This document shows positions 44,713-56,158 of a DNA stretch of 64,000 nucleotides, piece by piece. Source of the stretch: Kitasatospora kifunensis (GTDB lineage: Bacteria; Actinomycetota; Actinomycetes; Streptomycetales; Streptomycetaceae). The stretch lies in assembly GCF_014203855.1 (NCBI RefSeq), contig NZ_JACHJV010000001.1:744001-808000 (forward strand), given 5' to 3'. The notes beneath the pieces were generated by a model. That model ran no database searches. It was not told the DNA's origin and saw only the letters and a list, made by a program, of their open reading frames with translations. The position numbers and the translations under genes were made by a program. Position 1 is the first letter of the stretch. The number at the start of each line of letters is the position of its first letter.

Positions 44713-45303
44713 CTACTCAGCCTGCGGCATGGCAGCCGGCCCAGTCAGCGCCCCAGGCACCGGCCCAGCCGACGCCACAGCCAGTGGCCCGGCCAGCGCC
44801 TCGGTGAGCCACTGGATCCAGAAGGCCTCCATGCCGATCCCGGCGCGCAGCACCAGGTGCTGGAGCCGGTTCTCGTCCGCCGCCTTCTCGACCGGGAAGT
44901 CGCGCTCCTCGATCTCCAGGTACTCCGCCAACTGGCGCTCGTGCAAGGCGAGGTGGCGTTCGAGTTCGGCCGCCAGGCCAGGCGCCCCGACCACCGCGGC
45001 CGCTCGCAGGCGCAACAGCAGCGGCTCCCGTGCCGTCTTGGGATCCTGACTCTCAGCGATCCAGTCGACCAGCGCCGCCCGGCCCTGCGGCAGCACCTCG
45101 TAGGCCTTGCGCTGGCCCCGGCTCGGCAGCTGGGGCAGCGCGCGGATCAGTCCGGACTGCTCCAGCTTGCCGAGCTCCCGGTAGATCTGCTGGTGCGTGG
45201 CGGACCAGAAGAAGCCGATCGACTTGTCGAAACGTCGCGTCAACTCCAGCCCGGAGGAAGGCTTCTCCAGCAGGGCGGTGAGAATGGCGTGCGGAAGCGA
45301 CAT
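44713..45303 (-). CDS. PadR-family regulator
   Basis: 196 residues. The N-terminal winged helix is typical (MSLPHAILTALLEKPSSGLE, then ATHQQIYRELGKLEQSGLIR). The C-terminal helical dimerisation region (ELERHLALHERQLAEYLEIEE) is that of the longer Vir_act_alpha_C PadR group. AGGAGAG precedes the ATG. The protein ends in an Ala/Gly/Pro tail. No obvious target is adjacent: the next gene upstream is a convergent-independent dienoyl-CoA reductase on the same strand, and downstream is the TetR promoter. Confidence 0.92.
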   Translation of the reverse strand: MSLPHAILTALLEKPSSGLELTRRFDKSIGFFWSATHQQIYRELGKLEQSGLIRALPQLPSRGQRKAYEVLPQGRAALVDWIAESQDPKTAREPLLLRLRAAAVVGAPGLAAELERHLALHERQLAEYLEIEERDFPVEKAADENRLQHLVLRAGIGMEAFWIQWLTEALAGPLAVASAGPVPGALTGPAAMPQAE

Positions 45304-45460
45304 GGCGGACCGGCTCTCCTGGAGTACGCGACGGTGCTGCGCAGCATCCTAGGCGAGCCGGTCCCGCCACAACCGACGAGTCAGCGCGAGCTCAACCCCA
45401 GGCCGAGCAAGCTCAACCGAGCGAGCTCAGAGAGGGTTCAGAGCGAGCTCGGAGAGAGCC

Positions 45461-47542
<2,082 letters not shown>

Positions 47543-47662
47543 CTAGTTTCATAAAGCCCGGCCAGACTCCACCGGCAAGACTCCACGGCAGGACTCCACA
47601 CCAAGACTTCGCAGCAGGACTTCACGGCAAGACGGCAAGACTGCACAGCGAGACGCGAAGCG

Positions 47663-48073
47663 TCAGGCGCGACCTTCGTCGTACCGCCGCTGCGCCTCCT
47701 CCACCTCGGGCATCCGTTCCTCGACCAGCGAGATCAGCTCGATCAGTCGGCCGGCCACCTCGCGCCCCAGGTCGGTGAGGCGGTAGTCGACCCGCGGCGG
47801 ATTGGTCAGCTGGGCGTCGCGGTGCACCAGACCGTCCCGCTCCAGCGCGTGCAGGGTCTGCGACAGCATCTTCTCGCTCACGCCCTCCACCCGGCGGCGC
47901 AGCTCGTTGAAGCGGAAGGTCCCGTCGTACAGCGCGGCCAGGGTGAGGCTGCCCCAGGCGTGCGTGACGTTCTTCAGGACGCACCGAGAAGGGCATGCGC
48001 GTCCGAACACGTCGTACGGCAGCGCTTCCTCGGGGTGGCCGGCCGCGATACCGGCGGTGCTCTCAGTCGCCAT
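47663..48073 (-). CDS. HxlR-family regulator
   Basis: 136 residues from the ATG at 48073. The winged HTH with conserved KNVTHAWGSLTLAAL, FNELRRRVEGVSEKMLSQTL and the wing RVDYRLTDLG is canonical. Cys residues in FGRACPSRCVLK lie at the position used by redox or quinone/aldehyde-sensing relatives. Divergent from the flavodoxin-like quinone reductase gene with 111 bases between; the palindrome TTTCGAAA at 48117-48124 lies in that gap and is a candidate site. The stop codon lies in a GACGC-GAA-GCGTC palindrome (47652-47664). Confidence 0.92.
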   Translation of the reverse strand: MATESTAGIAAGHPEEALPYDVFGRACPSRCVLKNVTHAWGSLTLAALYDGTFRFNELRRRVEGVSEKMLSQTLHALERDGLVHRDAQLTNPPRVDYRLTDLGREVAGRLIELISLVEERMPEVEEAQRRYDEGRA

Positions 48074-48184
48074 GACAGCAGTGTACGCACGCACAGCGCT
48101 AACGACAGGGTTGCGCTTTCGAAAAGAGAGTGCTTACCTTTCATCAGCACTTCCGAATCGATACCGAGTCCCTGGAGCACCGCT

Positions 48185-48775
48185 GTGACCAGCCCCGTCA
48201 TCTCCATTGCCGTCCACTCCGGCTACGGCCACACCGCCGTCATCGCCGAGGCGGTCCGCACCGGTGCGGCCGAGGCCGGCGCTACCGTCCACCTGATCAA
48301 GGTCGACGAGATCACCGATGAGCAGTGGGAGCTGCTGGACGGCTCCGACGCCATCGTCTTTGGCTCGCCCACCTACATGGGCGGCGCCTCGGGTGCCTTC
48401 CACCTGTTCGCCGAGGCCAGCGCCAAGCGCTGGTTCACCTCGGCCTGGAAGGACAAGCTGGCGGCCGGCTTCACCAACTCCGCCTCCAAGAGCGGCGACA
48501 AGCTCGCCACCCTGCAGTTCCTGAGCATCTTCGCCGCCCAGCACGGCATGACCTGGGTGAACCTGGGCCTGCACCCGGGCTGGAACGCCACCACCGCCTC
48601 GGAGAACGACCTCAACCGGCTGGGCTTCTTCCTCGGTGCCGCCGCCCAGTCCAACAACGACCAGGGCCCTGAGGGCGTGCACAAGGCGGACATCGCCACC
48701 GCCGAGCACCTGGGCCGCCGCCTCGCGGAGCAGGCCAAGGTCTACCTGGCCGGCAAGGCCGCACTGACCGCCTGA
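48185..48775 (+). CDS. Flavodoxin-like NAD(P)H:quinone oxidoreductase, WrbA-like
   Basis: 196 residues from the GTG at 48185. The FMN phosphate loop is SGYGHTAVIAEAV, and the isoalloxazine-binding loops GSPTYMGGASGAFH and HPGW are as in WrbA-type flavoproteins. Cytosolic two-electron quinone reductase, thought to protect against quinone or electrophile stress. Divergently paired with an HxlR regulator, the common arrangement for inducible quinone reductases, so induction by quinones or diamide-like oxidants is expected. Confidence 0.9.
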   Translation: MTSPVISIAVHSGYGHTAVIAEAVRTGAAEAGATVHLIKVDEITDEQWELLDGSDAIVFGSPTYMGGASGAFHLFAEASAKRWFTSAWKDKLAAGFTNSASKSGDKLATLQFLSIFAAQHGMTWVNLGLHPGWNATTASENDLNRLGFFLGAAAQSNNDQGPEGVHKADIATAEHLGRRLAEQAKVYLAGKAALTA

Positions 48776-48811
48776 GAGACAGCACTGGCTGTCTGAGACA
48801 AGCAGCGCTGA

Positions 48812-48853
48812 GGCGCCGGTGACCGCTCCGTGGGGGAAGCGGCCACCGGCGCC
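48812..48853. terminator. Bidirectional terminator hairpin
   Basis: A 16-base stem with one mismatch: GGCGCCGGTG-A-CCGCT (48812-48827) against AGCGG-C-CACCGGCGCC (48838-48853), loop of ten bases. It separates the quinone reductase from the convergent kinase gene. Confidence 0.85.
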
Positions 48854-48863
48854 CGTGTCGTCG

Positions 48864-51041
48864 TCAGGGGATCTGCCACTCCTGGGACGAGTTCCCGGGC
48901 GTGCAGGTGCCCATGGTGAGCTGCTTGCCCGCGCCGTTGTCGGTCAGGCAGTTCTGCCCCAGGTAGTCCTTGATGTAGACGCCCGACGGCGCGGAGTCCA
49001 CCTTCCAGGCGGTCACGCCTATCGAGTCGGCGACGAGCTGGGTGCCGGACCCGCCGTAGTAAGCCATGCCCAACGCGCTGTCGTTCAGGTTGCAGGCGTT
49101 GAACGTATTCCACATGCTCTTCACGTACACCCAGCCGAAGCTGGTGTTGCCGCCCATGATCACCGTGCCGCTCCCCGAGGGGTTGTCGTCCGACAGGCCG
49201 ACCTTGAGCCCGTCACCGACATTGACGATCGCGCCCCAGCCGGTGCCGCCACAACCCGCGGGCGGGCCGGACACCGGCGGCGCGGAGCTGGGCGGCGGCG
49301 GGGCCGGGCTGGGCGGCGGCGGGGCGGGCGCGGCCGACGTCGGCGAGGTCACCGGCCCCGAGCCGCCGCCGGTGCCACTACCGGACGAGCCGCCGCTCGA
49401 AGCTCCGTTGCCACCTGAGGTGCCCCCACCACCACCGGACGTCCCCCCGCCACCCGACGATCCCCCTCCACCGGAGGTACCGCCGCCCGAGGTGCCACCG
49501 CCGCCCGAAGTCCCACCACCACCAGACGTCCCGCCGCCACCCGAGGTGCCACCGCCGCCAGACGTTGACGAACCGCTACGCCCGTTCGCCGCGCCACCGC
49601 CGCCCTGCTGACCGCCGCTCCCCCCAGACCGCGCACCCGTGTCGGTCCCCGGCCCCTGCGCGGGCTGCCCCGCCCCGGCACCGGCGACGGCCGCACCGGA
49701 CGACCCGCCGCCCGGCGCCGGCGCCGAGTTGCTCGGCGAGGCAGAGCCCGACGGCGACGCGCTCGCCGACGCACTGGCCACCGAGGCCGACGCCGAAGCA
49801 CTCGGCGAGGCGGAACCGGAGGCCGAGGCGGAGGCCGACGCCGAGGCCGACGCGCTCCCCGATTGGCCGCCGGACACCACCGCAGCCGGATGCGTCTGCG
49901 GAACCGCCGCGCTGGAACTGAACGGGGTCTGATCGATGAGCAGCGTCCCACCCACCACCACGGTCACGCAGCACGGAATCAACACCGGCAGCACGAAACG
50001 ACGCCGGAACCACGGCGGCCGCGCCACCACATTGGACTGCGTCTCCTTCAACGCGGCAGCAGCATCCGCATCCGCCGCAACCACAGCCCCGTCCCCGTTC
50101 GGAACAGCAACCGGAGCAGCCGCCTCCGCCACCGGGACAACAGCCGCCGCCCCGGCACCAGCAGCGGCCGCGACCAGCGGCACCGTCCGCGAAACCACTT
50201 CGGCGATCGGTACCCCCTGCGCCGCACCACGAGCGGCGGCCGCCATCGCCTCCGCATCGGCGAACCGCTCCTCCGGCTTCTTGGCCAGCGCGGTCGCCAC
50301 CAGGTCCCGCACCGGCTGCGCGAACTCACCCGGCAACTCCGGCGCGGGCTCCCGGACATGCTTCAACACGATCTCAAGCGCCGTCTCGCCCGTGAACGGC
50401 GGCTCACCGGCCAGCATCTCGAAGCAGAGCACCCCGATCGAGTACAGATCGGAAGCCGGGTTCGAGGCCGCTCCCTCCGCCCGCTCAGGGGCCACGTAGA
50501 GAGCGGTGCCGAGCACCGCGTGCGTGGAGGTGATCCGCGTCCCCGCCATCGCGCTGGCGATGCCGAAGTCGGTCAGCGTCACCCGGCCGTCGTCGCGCAG
50601 CATCAGGTTGGACGGCTTGATGTCCCGGTGCACGATGCCCCGCTTGTGCGCGGCGTGCAGCGCGTCCAGCGCCTGCGCGACGATGCCCAACGCCCGCTCG
50701 ACCGGCAGCGGCCCGCTCTCGGCGAGCACCTCGTCCAGCGGCCGACCGGCCACGAGTTCCATGACGATGTAGGCGACCCTGGTCTCGGGGTCGTCATCGC
50801 TTTCGCCGTAGTCGTAGACGTCCACGACGCCGGGATGGCTGAGCGAGGCGACGATCCTGGCCTCCCGCCGGAACCGCTCCATGAAGGTCGCGTCGTCCAA
50901 CAGCGCCGGCAGCAGGATCTTGACCGCCACCTGGCGTTGGAGCACGCCGTCATCGGCGCGCCAGACGTCGCCCATGGCGCCGCCGCCGATCCGCTCGGTC
51001 AGCGTGTAGCGACCGCCGAGCACAGTCCCCCGAGCCCACAT
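48864..51041 (-). CDS. Receptor Ser/Thr protein kinase with lectin-like ectodomain (paralogue 1)
   Basis: 725 residues. The PknB-type kinase domain has Gly loop GGGAMGDVW, catalytic Lys41, HRD at 138-140 and DFG at 158-160. A juxtamembrane region of about 80 residues is followed by one membrane segment near 348-368 (VLPVLIPCCVTVVVGGTLLI). Outside is a Ser/Ala/Gly-rich linker that includes many T-S-G-G-G-G repeats, then a Cys-containing domain of about 125 residues. That domain ends CLTDNG, TMGTC, SSQEWQIP, which resembles a ricin-type beta-trefoil repeat. No PASTA repeats. Very similar to the next gene at both protein and promoter level, so the pair arose by tandem duplication. Ligand unknown. 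Confidence 0.9.
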   Translation of the reverse strand: MWARGTVLGGRYTLTERIGGGAMGDVWRADDGVLQRQVAVKILLPALLDDATFMERFRREARIVASLSHPGVVDVYDYGESDDDPETRVAYIVMELVAGRPLDEVLAESGPLPVERALGIVAQALDALHAAHKRGIVHRDIKPSNLMLRDDGRVTLTDFGIASAMAGTRITSTHAVLGTALYVAPERAEGAASNPASDLYSIGVLCFEMLAGEPPFTGETALEIVLKHVREPAPELPGEFAQPVRDLVATALAKKPEERFADAEAMAAAARGAAQGVPIAEVVSRTVPLVAAAAGAGAAAVVPVAEAAAPVAVPNGDGAVVAADADAAAALKETQSNVVARPPWFRRRFVLPVLIPCCVTVVVGGTLLIDQTPFSSSAAVPQTHPAAVVSGGQSGSASASASASASASGSASPSASASASVASASASASPSGSASPSNSAPAPGGGSSGAAVAGAGAGQPAQGPGTDTGARSGGSGGQQGGGGAANGRSGSSTSGGGGTSGGGGTSGGGGTSGGGGTSGGGTSGGGGSSGGGGTSGGGGGTSGGNGASSGGSSGSGTGGGSGPVTSPTSAAPAPPPPSPAPPPPSSAPPVSGPPAGCGGTGWGAIVNVGDGLKVGLSDDNPSGSGTVIMGGNTSFGWVYVKSMWNTFNACNLNDSALGMAYYGGSGTQLVADSIGVTAWKVDSAPSGVYIKDYLGQNCLTDNGAGKQLTMGTCTPGNSSQEWQIP

Positions 51042-51214
51042 GCCCTGTCCCCCTGTCAGGCCCCGACGCGACGTATCGTCAGCCGAGAGTCTTCAGTTTG
51101 CCATCGCGGTCTGGACCATCCAAGAAGTGGGCGGCCCTTACCCGGGAGTAGACAAGTCCTGCCCCCGTACCGGTGGTTGTCACCGCTGTTGAGCGCCTTC
51201 CGGCACCCGTGTCC

Positions 51215-53260
51215 TCAGGGGGTCTGCCACTCCTGGGACGAGTTGCCCGCGGTGCAGGTGTTCATGGTGAGCTGCTTGCCCTCACCGTTGTCGGTCAGGC
51301 AGTTCTGCCCCAGGTAGTCCTTGATGTAGACGCCCGACGGCGCGGAGACCACCGTCCAGGAGGCCACGCCGGCCCCGTTGGCGATGAGCTGGGTGCCGGA
51401 CCCGCCGTAGTACTGCATGCCCATCAGGCCGTCGTTCAGGTTGCAGGCGTTGAACGTGCTCCACTGGCTGGTCGCGTGCACCCAGCCGAAGCTGGTGTTG
51501 CCACCCATGATCACCGCACCGCTCCCCGAAGGGTTACCGTCGGCCAGGCCGACCTTGAGCCCGTCGCCCACGTTGACGATCGCGCCCCAACCGCTGCCGC
51601 CACAACCCGCGGGCGGACCGGACACCGGCGGCGCGGAGCTGGGCTGCGGGCTGGGCGGCGCAGGCGGATTCGGCTGGGTGACCGGCGCCGAGCCACTGCC
51701 CGCGGAAGCGCCCGAAGTACCGCCACCACCCGAGGCACCACCCGAGCCGGCGCCCGAAGTACCGCCCGCAGTACCGCCACCGCCCGAGGCACCGCCACCC
51801 GAAGCGCTGCCGCCGTTCCCGTTCGCCGCGCCGCTGCCGCCCTGCTGGCCGCCGCTCCCCCCGGGCCGTGCACCTCCACCGGCCCCTGCCCCGGACTGCC
51901 CCGCCCCGGACCCGCCGGGAGTCGCACCGGACGGCCCGCCACCAGGCACCGTCGCCGAACTGCTCGGCGACGCGGAGCCGGACGGCGACGCGCTCGCCGA
52001 CGCACTGGCCGCCGACGCCGACGCCGAAGCACTCGGCGAAGCGGAACCGGAAGCCGAGAGGGAGGCCGACGGCGAGACCGGCGCGCTCCCCGATTGGCCG
52101 CCGGACACCGCCACAGCCGGATGCGTCTGCGGAACCGCCGCACTGGAGCTGAACGGAGTCTGATCGATCAGCACCGCCCCACCCACCACCACCGTCACAC
52201 CGCACGGAATCAACACCGGCAGCACAAAACGACGCCGGAACCACGGCGGCCGCGCTACCGCATTGGGCCGCGTCTCCTTCAACGCGGCAGCATCAACATC
52301 CGCATCCGCCACCGGCTCAGCCACCGGAACAGCAGCCTCCGCCACCTCCGCAACAGCAGCCGACGCAGCCGACGGAACAGCAGCCGACGCCACCAACGGC
52401 ACCGTCCGCGGAACCGCCTCCGCGACCGCCACCCCCTGCGCCGCGCCGCGAGCCGCACCCGCCATCGCCTCCGCATCGGCGAACCGCTCCTCCGGCTTCT
52501 TGGCCAGCGCGGTCGCCACCAGATCCCGCACCGGCTGCGCGAACTCACCCGGCAACTGCGGCGCGGGCTCCCGAATGTGCTTCAACACGATCTCAAGGGC
52601 CAGCTCGCCCGTGAACGGCGGCTCACCGGCCAGCATCTCGAAGCAGAGCACCCCGATCGAGTACAGATCGGAAGCCGGGATCGAGGCCGCCCCCTCCGCC
52701 CGCTCAGGCGCCACATACAGGGCCGTGCCGAGCACCGCCTGCGACGAGGTGATCCGCGTCCCCGCCATCGCACTGGCGATGCCGAAGTCGGTCACCGCCA
52801 CCCGGCCGTCCTCGCGCAGCATCAGGTTGGACGGCTTGATGTCCCGGTGCACGATGCCCCGCTTGTGCGCGGCGTGCAGCGCGTCCAGCGCCTGCGCGAC
52901 GATGCCCAGCGCCCGCTCGACCGGCATCGGCCCGCTCTCGGCGAGCACCTCGTCCAGCGGCCGACCGGCGATCAACTCCATGACGATGTAGGCGACCGGG
53001 CTACCGGAGCCGGCCTCGCTCTCGCCGTAGTCGTAGACCTCGACGATGCCCGGGTGGTTGATGGAGGCGAGCATCCTGGCCTCGCGCCGGAACCGCTCCA
53101 TGAACGTGGCATCGTCGAGCAGCGCGGGCAGCAGGATCTTGACCGCCACCTGGCGTCCGAGGACACCGTCGTCCGCCCGCCAGACCTCGCCCATGGCTCC
53201 GCCACCGAGCCGCTCGGCGAGCGTGTAACGCCCACCGAGTTCGGTCCCCCGACCCCACAT
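51215..53260 (-). CDS. Receptor Ser/Thr protein kinase with lectin-like ectodomain (paralogue 2)
   Basis: 681 residues from the ATG at 53260 with AGGGGAG upstream; the frame is open 44 codons further 5' but paralogue 1 starts here. Same order as paralogue 1: PknB-type kinase (GGGAMGEVW, HRD, DFG), juxtamembrane region, membrane segment, Ser/Gly linker, and the terminal domain ending SSQEWQTP. The kinase and ectodomain are nearly identical between the two, while juxtamembrane and linker have diverged. This linker is Gly/Ser/Ala rather than Thr-Ser-Gly4. The 173-base gap between the genes resembles the region upstream of this one. The pair may form homo- or heterodimers (inference). Confidence 0.9.
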   Translation of the reverse strand: MWGRGTELGGRYTLAERLGGGAMGEVWRADDGVLGRQVAVKILLPALLDDATFMERFRREARMLASINHPGIVEVYDYGESEAGSGSPVAYIVMELIAGRPLDEVLAESGPMPVERALGIVAQALDALHAAHKRGIVHRDIKPSNLMLREDGRVAVTDFGIASAMAGTRITSSQAVLGTALYVAPERAEGAASIPASDLYSIGVLCFEMLAGEPPFTGELALEIVLKHIREPAPQLPGEFAQPVRDLVATALAKKPEERFADAEAMAGAARGAAQGVAVAEAVPRTVPLVASAAVPSAASAAVAEVAEAAVPVAEPVADADVDAAALKETRPNAVARPPWFRRRFVLPVLIPCGVTVVVGGAVLIDQTPFSSSAAVPQTHPAVAVSGGQSGSAPVSPSASLSASGSASPSASASASAASASASASPSGSASPSSSATVPGGGPSGATPGGSGAGQSGAGAGGGARPGGSGGQQGGSGAANGNGGSASGGGASGGGGTAGGTSGAGSGGASGGGGTSGASAGSGSAPVTQPNPPAPPSPQPSSAPPVSGPPAGCGGSGWGAIVNVGDGLKVGLADGNPSGSGAVIMGGNTSFGWVHATSQWSTFNACNLNDGLMGMQYYGGSGTQLIANGAGVASWTVVSAPSGVYIKDYLGQNCLTDNGEGKQLTMNTCTAGNSSQEWQTP

Positions 53261-53425
53261 GCCCCGCTCCCCTGTCCGACCCCGACATGACAGGTCGTCA
53301 GCCGTGGCCACAGTTTGCCAGAGCGGTCTGAACCATCCAACAACCGGGCAGGCCCTACCCAACAGTAGGCAGACCCTGCCCGGTACCTGCACTGTTACGG
53401 TCAGAAGACCGCCAACGAGCTCCGG

Positions 53426-54505
53426 TCAGAAGACCACCAACGAGCGCCCGCCCTGCCCCGCGCGCATCCGCTCGAAGGCGGCCGGGATCTCGTCCAGCGT
53501 GATCCGGTCGGTGATCAACGCCTCCAGGTCGAGGCGCCCGGCGCGCACATGCTCGGCGAGCAGCGGGACGTCCTGGGCCGGGTCGCTGTTGCCGTACACG
53601 CAGGCACTGAGTGTGCGAGCGAAGTGGAACAGCTCCAGCGCGGAGAACGAGACCAGGTCGTCCTTGCCGCCGATCCCGACCACGGTGGTCCGCCCACCAC
53701 GCCGGGTGGTGGACCAGGCGGCCCGGATGGTGCTCCCCCGGCCCACGCATTCAAAGGCCTGGTCGGCACCATGACCTTCCGTCAACTTCCTTACTGATTT
53801 TGAGATCTGATCGTCCGCCAGGAGGAACTCGGTGGCGCCGTGGCGGCGGGCCAGCTCCTCCTTCTGCGGGCTGACGTCCACCGCGATGATCGGTCCCGCG
53901 CCGGCGATCCGGGCCGCCTGCAGTACCGCCAGGCCCACCCCGCCCAGGCCGAAGACCACCACCGACTCGCCGGCCCTGACCCGGGCGGCGTTGTGCACCG
54001 CACCGTAGCCGGTGAGCACGGCGCAGCCGAGCAGCGCGGCCGAGGTCAGCGGGACGCCGGCCGGCAGCGGCAGCAGTGCGCGCTCGCTGACCACCGTCTC
54101 CTCGGCGAAGGCGGCCACCCCGAGGCCGGGGTAGAGGGCGGTGCCGTCGGCCAGCGTCCCGTAGGGCTCGCCGTAGGCATCAGCGGCACGCTCGCACAGC
54201 CACGGCTCGCCCAACTCACACAGGTGGCAATGCCCGCAGGCGGGAGCCCAGTTGAGCACCACCGGATCGCCGACCCGCACGCTCCGAACGCCCTCGCCGA
54301 CCGCGACCACGGTGCCCGCGCCCTCGTGGCCCAGCACCACGGGAGTGGGCGTGCGCAGCAGGCCGGTGGCGAGCGAGAGGTCGGAGTGGCAGACGCCCGC
54401 GGCAGCCAGCTTCACCCGCACGCGCCCGGGGCCGGGTTCGGGCAGCTCGATCTCGGTCAGCTCCAGCGGGGCGCCCACGGTGGTGAGCAGGGCAGCGCGA
54501 ACCAT
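53426..54505 (-). CDS. Zinc-dependent alcohol dehydrogenase
   Basis: 359 residues from the ATG at 54505 (AAGGAAC upstream). Catalytic zinc ligands are Cys in GVCHSD and His-Glu in LGHEGAG; the structural zinc cluster is CGHCHLCELGEPWLC. The NAD loop is GLGGVGLAV. A class III-like MDR family member, oxidising a primary alcohol to the aldehyde. Last gene of the gamma-glutamyl amine operon by position, so it is the candidate for oxidising the hydroxyl of gamma-glutamylethanolamide (inference). Confidence 0.9.
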   Translation of the reverse strand: MVRAALLTTVGAPLELTEIELPEPGPGRVRVKLAAAGVCHSDLSLATGLLRTPTPVVLGHEGAGTVVAVGEGVRSVRVGDPVVLNWAPACGHCHLCELGEPWLCERAADAYGEPYGTLADGTALYPGLGVAAFAEETVVSERALLPLPAGVPLTSAALLGCAVLTGYGAVHNAARVRAGESVVVFGLGGVGLAVLQAARIAGAGPIIAVDVSPQKEELARRHGATEFLLADDQISKSVRKLTEGHGADQAFECVGRGSTIRAAWSTTRRGGRTTVVGIGGKDDLVSFSALELFHFARTLSACVYGNSDPAQDVPLLAEHVRAGRLDLEALITDRITLDEIPAAFERMRAGQGGRSLVVF

Positions 54506-54590
54506 GCTGTTCCTTATCGGTAGTCGGGATCGGCAGTCGGGGTGGTGGCTCGGCAACACCGCGGCTCGGGTGTCCGCGGCCGTGGCAGGG

Positions 54591-56009
54591 TCAGAACTGC
54601 AGCGCCTTGGTCTGCAGGAACTCCTCCAGGCCGTGCCGCCCCAGCTCCCGCCCCACCCCGGAGGCCTTGTAGCCGCCGAAGGGTGCGAGCGGATTGAACC
54701 TCCCGCCGTTGATGTCGAGTTGGCCGGCGTCCAGGCGACGGGCGAAGGCGACGGCGCGCGCCTCGTCCGCTGCCCAGACGGCGCCGGCCAGACCGTACTC
54801 GGTGCCGTTGGCGATCTCCACGGCATGCTCCTCGTCCCGGTAGGCGAGGATCGACAGCACCGGGCCGAAGATCTCCTCCTGCGCCACCGTCATCTCGGGG
54901 GTGACGTCGGCCAGCACGGTCGGCTGGACGTAGTAGCCGTTCGGCAGGTCGGCCGGTGCCTCGGCGCCGCCGGCCACCAGCCGCGCGCCCTGCGCCAGGC
55001 CGCCTTCGATGTAGCCGCGCACCCGGGCGCGCTGCTTGGCGCTGACCACCGGGCCCATCCGGGTCTCGGCTGAAGTCGGGTCGCCCGCCTGGTACTTGGC
55101 CGCGGCCTTGGCGGCCAGCGCGACGGCCTCCTCGTACTGGTCCTGGTGGACCAGCAGCCTGGTCCAGGCGGTGCAGGTCTGGCCGGAGTTGACGAAGACG
55201 TTGGCGGCGTTCACGTTGACCGCCCGGGCCAGGTCGGCGCCCGGCAGCACCACGTTGGCCGACTTGCCGCCCAGCTCCAGGGCCACCCGCTTGACGCCGC
55301 GCCCGGCCACCTCGCCGATCGCCCGGCCCACCGCGGTGGAGCCGGTGAACGAGATGAGGTCCACCTCCGGATGGGCGGCGAGCGCCGCGCCGACCACCGT
55401 GCCCAGGCCGGTGACCAGGTTGAAGACGCCGTCCGGGAAGCCGGCCGCGGCGACGATCTCGGCGAAGAGCCGGGCCACCAGCGGGGTGTCCTCGGCGGGC
55501 TTGAGGACCACGGTGCAACCGGCCGCGAGTGCCGGGACGACCTTGGCGACGATCTGATGCAGCGGGTAGTTCCACGGCGTGATCGCGGCGACCACCCCGG
55601 CCGGCTCGGCGAAGACGGTGGAGTTGCCCACCCGCTCCTGGAACTCGTACCCGGCCAGGATCTCCAGGTAGGAGGAGGCCACCACGAGCGGCAACCCGGC
55701 CTGGACGGCGGTGGCGAAGCCGATCGGGCTGCCCTGCTCGGCCAGCACCGTCTCGGCGATCTCCTGCTGGCGGGCCGCCAGACCGTCGCGCAGCCGGGTC
55801 AGCGGCATCAGGCGCTCCTCGCGGCTGGTGGCACCCCAGGCCCGGGCGGCGGCGCGGGCGGCGGCCACGGCGGCGTCGATGTCGGCGGGGGTGCCGGCCG
55901 GGACGGTGGCGATCACCTGCTCGGTGGCGGGGTTGACCACCTCCAGCGGCGTGCCGCCGAGGCTGGGCCGCCAGGCACCGTCGATGTACTGGTCCGCGTA
56001 CTGCTGCAC
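54591..56009 (-). CDS. Aldehyde dehydrogenase (second of the operon)
   Basis: 472 residues from the GTG at 56009 (GAGAGGACC upstream). Catalytic Cys lies in NSGQTCTAWTR and the general base Glu in LELGGKSAN; the NAD loop FTGSTAVGRAIG and the terminal GGYKASGVGRELG are standard for the family. It resembles betaine-aldehyde/gamma-aminobutyraldehyde-type dehydrogenases. A 149-base gap with a strong hairpin separates it from the SDR gene upstream. Confidence 0.92.
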   Translation of the reverse strand: MQQYADQYIDGAWRPSLGGTPLEVVNPATEQVIATVPAGTPADIDAAVAAARAAARAWGATSREERLMPLTRLRDGLAARQQEIAETVLAEQGSPIGFATAVQAGLPLVVASSYLEILAGYEFQERVGNSTVFAEPAGVVAAITPWNYPLHQIVAKVVPALAAGCTVVLKPAEDTPLVARLFAEIVAAAGFPDGVFNLVTGLGTVVGAALAAHPEVDLISFTGSTAVGRAIGEVAGRGVKRVALELGGKSANVVLPGADLARAVNVNAANVFVNSGQTCTAWTRLLVHQDQYEEAVALAAKAAAKYQAGDPTSAETRMGPVVSAKQRARVRGYIEGGLAQGARLVAGGAEAPADLPNGYYVQPTVLADVTPEMTVAQEEIFGPVLSILAYRDEEHAVEIANGTEYGLAGAVWAADEARAVAFARRLDAGQLDINGGRFNPLAPFGGYKASGVGRELGRHGLEEFLQTKALQF

Positions 56010-56092
56010 GGCTGGTCCTCTCCTCGCGGCCGGGCCGGTGAACTGCCGGTGCCAGTCAACGCCGTACGACCAGCCCCGCGCAAGCATGCCGC

Positions 56093-56139
56093 GGCGCCGC
56101 GCCGCGCCCCGGACCAGGGGCACGGCGCGGCGCGGCGCC
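56093..56139 (-). terminator. GC-rich hairpin inside the amine catabolic operon
   Basis: GGCGCCGCGCCGC (from 56093) pairs with GCGGCGCGGCGCC (to 56139), with an inner CCCC/GGGG pair and a 5-base bulge. It lies between the SDR and the second aldehyde dehydrogenase genes and could attenuate transcription or mark two separate units. Confidence 0.6.
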
Positions 56140-56158
56140 GACCAGTAACTGCCGCGCG

